DNA of 64,000 nucleotides, taken from NCBI GenBank assembly GCA_002682825.1, contig NOKP01000017.1:682001-746000 (forward strand), in the 5' to 3' direction. Position numbers and translations under genes: made by a program. Of this stretch, positions 58,331 to 64,000 are shown in pieces. Below the pieces are notes generated by a model, which saw only the letters and a program-made list of their open reading frames with translations, was not told where the DNA came from and ran no database searches. Within the stretch, counting starts at the first letter, position 1, and each line of letters begins with the position of its first letter. The stretch comes from Neonectria sp. B-13 (Eukaryota > Ascomycota > Sordariomycetes > Hypocreales > Nectriaceae).

Positions 58331-58850
58331 GTTTCAAGAAAACTGCGGGAAGATGAAAGTCCATAAACAGGCCCCGGTAGCCAAGTAATCCGACTCTTAT
58401 AGACTCCAATCGGTCAAATAAACAACCGCAATCATGTTGAGTGTCGGTCATCGCTGCAGCAATCAACTAGTCGATTGGTTGCATTTTGTTGTACCCAGAC
58501 CACTCCTCCGACAGGCTATGCCGAATGAGGTGCGCGGGTGCGACATCTCCACGCACCGAACAGGTTTAGTTGATGAGTCGCAGACTATCCCGAATCCGGT
58601 GCGCGGGTGCGCTTGGGCTAACTTATGCTGCTAAATGGAGACTCCTTTTCGATGTATGATGTTACTTTTCCTTCAACATGATTCTTATATCTTAATGTCT
58701 GCTCATTTTCATGTTTTCATCAAACCACCTCATTCTTCCCCTAAGTACACTGGTCATTACGCAGAATTCCATACTTGACGCTCGGAGGCACCTATCTTTT
58801 CGGAGGCGCATCACTTAAAGCCGTCACCTTTTATCGACCTCGTCACCAGT
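58331..58850. promoter_or_regulatory. Divergent promoter with two copies of GGTGCGCGGGTGCG
   Basis: Copies at 58529-58542 and 58598-58611 sit in a longer imperfect direct repeat starting CCGAAT, period 69. An inverted CGCACCG lies between them near 58552. The region separates the minus-strand dehydratase from the plus-strand HAD gene. Confidence 0.6.
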
Positions 58851-59510
58851 ATGTCTGCAACTAGCAAAGTCGCCCCGCCCAGCTGGCGTCCTAAAGCCAT
58901 TGTATTCGACCTCCTCACTGCTCTGCTCGACTCCTGGACCCTTTGGGATGAGTCCACTCCTTCGGCTACGTCGTCGGAGGGCAGACTCTGGCGCGGACGC
59001 TATTTGGATCTCACCTTCGGCGCGGGTGCGTATTTTCCCTACGAACAACTCGTTCACAGAGCCGCAAGTGACGTCGGCCTGCCTGATTCGGCTCCAACTG
59101 CGCTGCTGCGAGACTGGGAAAAGCTGGAGCCGTGGCCTGAGGTTTACGAGGTCTTGCAGCAATTGAAGATGCAGGGACACAAGCTTGGTGTGGTGACGAA
59201 CTGTTCCAAACGCTTGGGGCATACTGCAGCGGACAGAGTGGGTCAGGACGTTTTTGATGTTGTTGTCACCGCAGAGGAGAGTGGCTTCTACAAACCTGTT
59301 GAACAAGCTTACCAGGCTGTCTTGAATGCGATGGGTGTTGAGCCCCAAGACGTTTTGTTCGTTGCTGGCAGCGCGGGAGACGTTGAGGGTGCAACAAAAG
59401 CTGGCATGAAGGTTGTTTGGCATAATAGAGTTGGCTTGGCTAAAAAGGGGGACTCAGTACCACTCAGACAAGCTAGCACGCTCGACGATGCCCTGAGGGA
59501 CTTCCTGTAA
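58851..59510 (+). CDS. HAD-superfamily hydrolase, haloacid dehalogenase-like
   Basis: Single-exon gene of 219 residues. HAD motif I is AIVFDLLTALLDSWTLWD, where Asp19 is the likely nucleophile; a helical cap follows. Motif II is LGVVTNCSKR, motif III the Lys in GFYKPVEQAY and motif IV VLFVAGSAGDVEGA. The order and size fit the (S)-2-haloacid dehalogenase/phosphoglycolate phosphatase branch. Motif I reads D-L-L-T-A-L rather than the usual D-x-x-G-T-L, so the conserved Gly-Thr pair is replaced by Thr-Ala. It is divergent from the D-serine dehydratase-type gene and shares its promoter, so the true substrate may be linked to D-amino-acid breakdown. Confidence 0.87.
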   Translation: MSATSKVAPPSWRPKAIVFDLLTALLDSWTLWDESTPSATSSEGRLWRGRYLDLTFGAGAYFPYEQLVHRAASDVGLPDSAPTALLRDWEKLEPWPEVYEVLQQLKMQGHKLGVVTNCSKRLGHTAADRVGQDVFDVVVTAEESGFYKPVEQAYQAVLNAMGVEPQDVLFVAGSAGDVEGATKAGMKVVWHNRVGLAKKGDSVPLRQASTLDDALRDFL

Positions 59511-59913
59511 ACACATTATAAGTGTCTAACTAGTAACTCTTCATAAGCACAATTGTGTTTCTCTCGCCTTGTCTGTATCTTTGGTGTCGATATCAGTTCA
59601 AGGATAAAAGAGAAGTTATTAGAATTTGCTGAGGACAATATTCCTTTCTTTAAGAGTAAAGGATTTCCGGCGCACGTCTATAGTACACATACCAAGCCTC
59701 GTCACTACTCAACCCTTCATACAAGTCTACTGTTATGAGATTTGATAAAATCCAGAACCAGCCCACATTCTCTTCTGTGCATCCATCAAGGGACTCATAT
59801 ACCTCCTCGATCTCTTACCGTCTGGCCTTCATCATGTGGAAGGGGCGTCCATTTTGAATACATATTCTGACGAAACTGTCCTCAGCTAAATTTTGCATCT
59901 CTTCTTCCCCAAC
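59511..59913. other. Intergenic, no gene seen
   Basis: 3' flanks of two convergent genes. A short plus-strand frame at 59553-59738 has no recognisable features. Confidence 0.55.
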
Positions 59914-60267
59914 TTAGATAAAATAGGTGTATCTTCCAAATCCTTCCATTTCATCCGCGTCCTCGAGTGGGTTTTCAGTTCTGTATGCTTCGGCTGTCCA
60001 TGCCTGAAAACGCTTGCGAAGCTGATCGGTCGTAATGCCATCAAATGAATATTTATCCTCGATGAAAGTCCATGCTAGTGGATCGGCAATCTCAGGAGCA
60101 TCAGAACCGGCGATATCTTTATGTGATCCCTTGACGACGTCTTCCTTGAAATTATTACAAGCTTCGTCATGATTGTACGATGTACGATAGATGACCCAGC
60201 CCCATTTGTCTTGCCTCCAAGAACGATGAATTTTGCTGAGGATTTTCTCCGAGGAGTCGATAGACAT
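59914..60267 (-). CDS. Hypothetical protein with WGWVIYR motif, possibly truncated
   Basis: 117 residues from the ATG at 60267. KWGWVIYRTSYNHDEA near residue 22 and ADPLAWTFIEDKYSFDGITTDQLRKRF in the middle (only hallmarks: LAW-x-x-x-ED, FDG, LRKRF) resemble a widespread fungal family of unknown function with a D-x-WG-(F/W)-V-I-Y-R start. In that family proteins are usually longer, from memory, so this may be a shortened or degenerate copy. The frame is open further upstream but the added sequence lacks family character. No function is proposed. Confidence 0.5.
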   Translation of the reverse strand: MSIDSSEKILSKIHRSWRQDKWGWVIYRTSYNHDEACNNFKEDVVKGSHKDIAGSDAPEIADPLAWTFIEDKYSFDGITTDQLRKRFQAWTAEAYRTENPLEDADEMEGFGRYTYFI

Positions 60268-61009
60268 GGCTTTGAGCGCGGACGACGTGAAACAACGGGT
60301 TGGCAGAGAAATTAGAGGATGGTTTGTATTGCATGGTGAAAGTGCAGAGTAGCCACAAACTCGTTCGGCATGGTCAACAATATGAGCGCCGTACTCGCGC
60401 GAGCCTGGGTAAATGTACGTCACCAAGCTTAGTAACATGTGGCAGGCCTCCTTGGTTAGCAGATGAGCCGGAAAAAAACCTTGGAGAGGAATTAGGATGC
60501 CAGCGGGAGTCACCAACAATATTTTTTTCAAAGTTCCTGTTAGAAGTTACGTCATCTGGTGTTATTATTCATACATGCTTTACCTAGTAGTATGGATGAC
60601 ATCCGGAGGAGACAACCCGATCAGTGCTAAGCGAGCTTGTCACAACATAATTGTCTCTATCCAAGCAGTTGAATCTCCGCCGCAACGACGACATCGGTTC
60701 ACTTCATGTCAGGTATTCTATCTTGTCAGTGAACGACAAGGCGATGCTTAACACTGACGAAAGGCCGATATATCTATCAAGGTGGCTCAACATTGTAGTG
60801 CCATCCATTTCAATGAAGGCATTATCATAGTATTATCAAGTCTTGATAGCTATAGGTAGCATATTCCAGCCAGCTAGATAGCTACACTATAACCGAAGTG
60901 AAAGTAATTGCAACACGTTTAGCTTCCTTTTTCAGACAGCTTGTTCCACCTAAGAGCAGGATTTCATGAGGAGTCCATTGGGCTGATAAATCTCCAAGTC
61001 TATGGAAGC
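60268..61009. other. Intergenic, no gene seen
   Basis: 3' flank of the metallopeptidase gene and upstream region of the short hypothetical gene. Confidence 0.55.
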
Positions 61010-62587
61010 TCACACACACTGGTGGTAGTATTGATTGTGCTTAGTGCAGTTGAGACCGGATGAGCACTTCGTAGGTCCACGATAGGATGAGCCGCCACCA
61101 CACTGCTCCCATCGGCCTGCCGCAGCGGCATCTTCAGGAAGAGTGGAAGGTGTTTGAGATGGAGTTGCCACGGGGGTGGAGTTGAAGTTTGAGACCGGGG
61201 TGATCGGGGTGACCACGGGAACCACTGGCGCAAAAGAGGACGTATGGGGAATGACGGGTGTTTGGGAGGTAGCCCCGAATGTGGCAGAGGTCACTGGAAC
61301 CGAGGTTGTTGAAACGATGTAGGATGCTTCTTTGCTCGTAGTCACAGCGTCCTCGGCAGCTGCCACGGCATCGGATGTTGTTGCGGCACCAGATGTTGTC
61401 GTGGTGCCAGATGTGCCCACTACACTGCTGGATGCCCAGCCGTTCGTCTTAGACAGCTCGTACCACCAGTTGCGATACATCCAGCCGTCAAAGTCAGTAA
61501 TCTCAGTCGCGGATCCAGCAAGCATGATGAAGTTGGTTACGCCAGTGGGGGTCCAGTCTAAAAGGTTGTTAGTGACGACTAATCCTCGTGCAGGCTTGTC
61601 CATGGAGCCTTTCAGCGTAGAGGATAGTTAATAAGCATACCGTAGACTACGAGAAAGATATATGGTTAGCAGGTCCTATGAAAGGTCAAGAGGGAGAAAC
61701 TTACAATCGTCTAGCCCGAAGGTGTGTCCCTTTTATCCGTTAGCAAATCAGTCAGACCGCCACTGGAGAGCACTGGGTCATACCATTTCGTGAAGCAGAA
61801 TGTGGATGTTATCGGAGTCGATGTTAGTCATGAAGTATTCACGGCCGACCTGCTGGCCCCAGCTATAGCCGTATCCACCGTCGAGACCCTCCGTGAGCCA
61901 GAGAGACTGATCATAGTGGTGATCAGCTCCACCTTCGCAGCCACTATAGTCGCTGTCGAGATGAGCGTCCCGAGAGCAGCCCACGGCGCACATAGGAATG
62001 CCATCGTTGTCGAGGTTAGTGTAGACATCAATGTCGCTGGTAGAGCCTTCGAGGAGGCTGGTGTCGGTGACGGCCCAGCCGACAATGTTGACATCGACCT
62101 TGGTGTAAGGGAACCCGTTGTACCCATAAACCCACTTGAACCACTTCTGGTACTGGGTGTTGTAGGTGGCGGCGATCTTGGTCCGCTCAGCAGCAGTGAC
62201 AGTCTTGTTGGAGTCCCATCGAACACAGATGTTGAGCTTGCTGCAGTGGGGTTAACGGGCGGTCTTCAAATCAGGCCACGGCGGAACGGCGTACCCTTCA
62301 TTGGCAATAACCTGGTGCCATCCCCAGTTGGTGTTGCCGGCTACTCCGCCGTCGTAGGTGGAAACGTAGTGGTCCCAAACCTCTTCAAGAGGTGTGGCCA
62401 AATCAGAAGGTGGGCTCCAGCCAGAGGCGCGCTTGACAGGACGGTTTCGGGCATGCTCCTGGAACAGTCGCTTCGAGTGCTGCTTAGACTCAACGTCCTT
62501 CCACACGGAGGCGTCAAGGTCAGAGAGAGCGGTGGCACAGACAGCAAAGCCGCCCAAGAGAATGGCAGGGAGTCCGGAGAGAATCAT
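61010..62587 (-). CDS. Secreted zinc metallopeptidase-like protein with C-terminal CBM1
   Basis: 442 residues. Exons on the minus strand are 62587-62295, 62240-61784, 61729-61705, 61647-61642 and 61557-61010. MILSGLPAILLGGFAVCATA is a signal peptide. A dibasic VKRA near residue 52 could be a propeptide cleavage site. The core has LNICVRWDSNKT and DVNIVGWAV, then HEMGHTFGLDD at 248-258, which fits the metzincin-like HExxHxxGxxD zinc signature, followed by FYDWTPTGVTNFIMLAGSAT with a Met-turn-like IML. A Ser/Thr/Pro-rich linker (about 295-405) leads to a CBM1 of the form WEQCGG...C...C...YYHQC. It would be extracellular and tethered to cellulose. The substrate is unknown; similar fungal CBM1 proteins are not usually named as proteases. 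Confidence 0.85.
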
Positions 62588-64000
62588 GTTTGCAACGAAA
62601 GAATGGAAGAGAAACGACAGAATGGTAAAGAACGAATAATTGGAAGTCCGAACCAGGCGGACTGAAATGAATGAAAGACTTAGTTTGGAACACTCAGATT
62701 CAAGACGGCAATGGGCAAAGCTAGAGGTTATATTTCTGAAGTGTTCGTATAATTACACCATGTTGAAACAGGCCTTACGTGACGGCTTCTAGCAGTGGGC
62801 CGCGTGTATTAATTTCCCACCTATAGTACTGGGGTCCGATGGTTTGTTCAAGGCCAGGGGCTACTAAATCTGTGACATTGGGTCACCGAATGGGTACTTT
62901 TATGGAGGTTCCGCAAGATGAACGCGGGGAGTCTAGCCCGAATGCGGAAGTGAGGCCCGTTAGCAATCAGCTGTCAACTATTGACAACCTTCCTTTAATT
63001 AACCCTGAATTTAAACTTCAACAACCGTACAACTTTGATTTTTTAATGAAGCAGAACGAGGTCAAGGGGGGATTCTGCACGAGATCCACGTGGTGATGAA
63101 GTTTGTAAAACTCGATGTCGCGCAACGTATCAACTCAAAAGAAATAGTCAAGGCAACAGCACCACCACCAGTTCCCATCCCAATCCCGCCCGTTGTAAGC
63201 TGTTGGTCGCATTGGGCCCCGTCACAGTGTCTTCCATCAACTGGAGGACCTTGTGCCAATACATAGGCGCTTTGAATCGAAAATTGAAAACCATCTCTAA
63301 TATAGCTCATTTCCGACGTGGCAATTGAAACCTTACGACGGGAGGAACCCGTAGAGCATTTTTTGGTTTGAAAGAGACAAGAAGAGTGTAGGAAGCTTCG
63401 CATAGTAGTTGCAAGTAATGATCGTGGCAATTTATTGGCGTTTGATTTTTGTGGTTTGTGCAGAGTCGCATGCTGAAGTTGGGAGTGGGCAAGACTGCAC
63501 TGATTCTGGGTATCACAAGAACATACATTTTGAAGGATTGCACGCTGAGAAAGACGATGATGTACTTGCTGTCGCTCCTCTTTCAACATTCAGTCTGCCC
63601 GTCCTCGTCATCGCTTCGAGTAGATGGGTACGGAATGAACGAAGGACAATACGAAAGCTGTAGGGTAGTCTAGGGTGTCCGCCGTTTGACCTACAGTCAC
63701 TAGCAGCACCGTATCACGCTCTTCTGAATACTGTCAGTGATTTGATGATGTAATCTAGGTGAGTAGTGAGTAGATCTCTGAGATTCAGACGGCGTTTTAA
63801 ATTGTTAGCGCAATCATTTAGACTCACAACAGAGCAGCCGCGAGCGCATGGTTCGGTGTGGAATAAGTCGTGGATGCTACGTCAGGAATGCGGACAGTTG
63901 CGCAAGCGACATCATCCGCAATCAACACAGTATCCCGAAGCAACAAATCGAAGCTTCTCACTGTTCTCTGCAAAATGATGGCGGTTTTGGGACAAACTTC
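62588..64000. other. Intergenic at the right end, no gene supported
   Basis: Promoter of the metallopeptidase gene, then 1 kb with only unconvincing frames, the longest being 63589-63062 on the minus strand with no recognised domain. A gene reaching in from beyond 64000 cannot be excluded. Confidence 0.5.

Noticed and set aside
61724..62665. 313-codon plus-strand ORF opposite the metallopeptidase
   Set aside because: Antisense shadow; the minus strand has signal peptide, zinc motif and CBM1.
63062..63589. 175-codon minus-strand open frame, perhaps a small Cys-containing secreted protein
   Set aside because: No clear signal peptide at a plausible Met and no recognised fold; kept only as a possibility.
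1..64000. CRISPR arrays, prokaryotic operons or prophage
   Set aside because: Intron-rich fungal genes throughout and no regularly spaced repeats of that type.

Overview
This window reads as nuclear DNA of a filamentous ascomycete (Pezizomycotina, probably a plant-associated Sordariomycete). The evidence is many short GT-AG introns of 47-135 bases, five Zn2Cys6 regulators, several fungal-type MFS permeases, a septin, an F-box/ankyrin protein and a secreted protein with a C-terminal fungal cellulose-binding module (CBM1). Most gene models below were rebuilt by hand from splice sites. For every complete spliced gene the exon lengths sum to a multiple of three, which supports the joins.

Layout. 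1-12.3 kb: a 5'-truncated sugar transporter, a Zn2Cys6 regulator, a Cdc11/AspA-type septin, an F-box/ankyrin gene, a repeat- and AT-rich stretch with a possible polyketide synthase relic, and an alpha-glucoside-type permease. 13.8-27.1 kb: an apparent catabolic group made of a Dal5-type anion/peptide permease, a prolyl-aminopeptidase-like alpha/beta hydrolase, a divergent fused 5-oxoprolinase/hydantoinase, a Zn2Cys6 regulator and a sugar-type MFS permease. 29.6-32.9 kb: a 1025-residue protein joining a degenerate DUF2235 alpha/beta hydrolase to a P-loop GTPase with a hydrophobic segment. 33.8-42.6 kb: an acyltransferase, a 7-TM-like membrane protein, a 62-residue helical protein, a 100-N assembly gap, a secreted CBM9-like protein and an UNC-93-type transporter. 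44.3-55.4 kb: three more Zn2Cys6 regulators, a small P-loop kinase, a hexose-type transporter and a quinone oxidoreductase. 56.2-59.5 kb: RidA, a D-serine dehydratase-type PLP enzyme and a HAD hydrolase. 59.9-62.6 kb: a short hypothetical gene and a secreted CBM1-linked zinc metallopeptidase.

How genes may work together (inference). RidA removes reactive enamines such as 2-aminoacrylate, which is what a D-serine dehydratase releases, and a GTGCGCGGG core occurs upstream of RidA and again between the dehydratase and HAD genes. The Dal5-type permease, aminopeptidase-like hydrolase and oxoprolinase could import and degrade N-blocked peptides, pyroglutamate or hydantoin-like compounds. The hexose transporter and the divergent kinase share a promoter with three perfect GTCCGGAC palindromes.

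The strongest candidate for something undescribed is the pseudo-hydrolase/GTPase fusion at 29.6-32.9 kb. Next come the CBM1 metallopeptidase with a 6-base exon in its zinc-site loop, and the RidA/dehydratase/HAD module with its shared motif.
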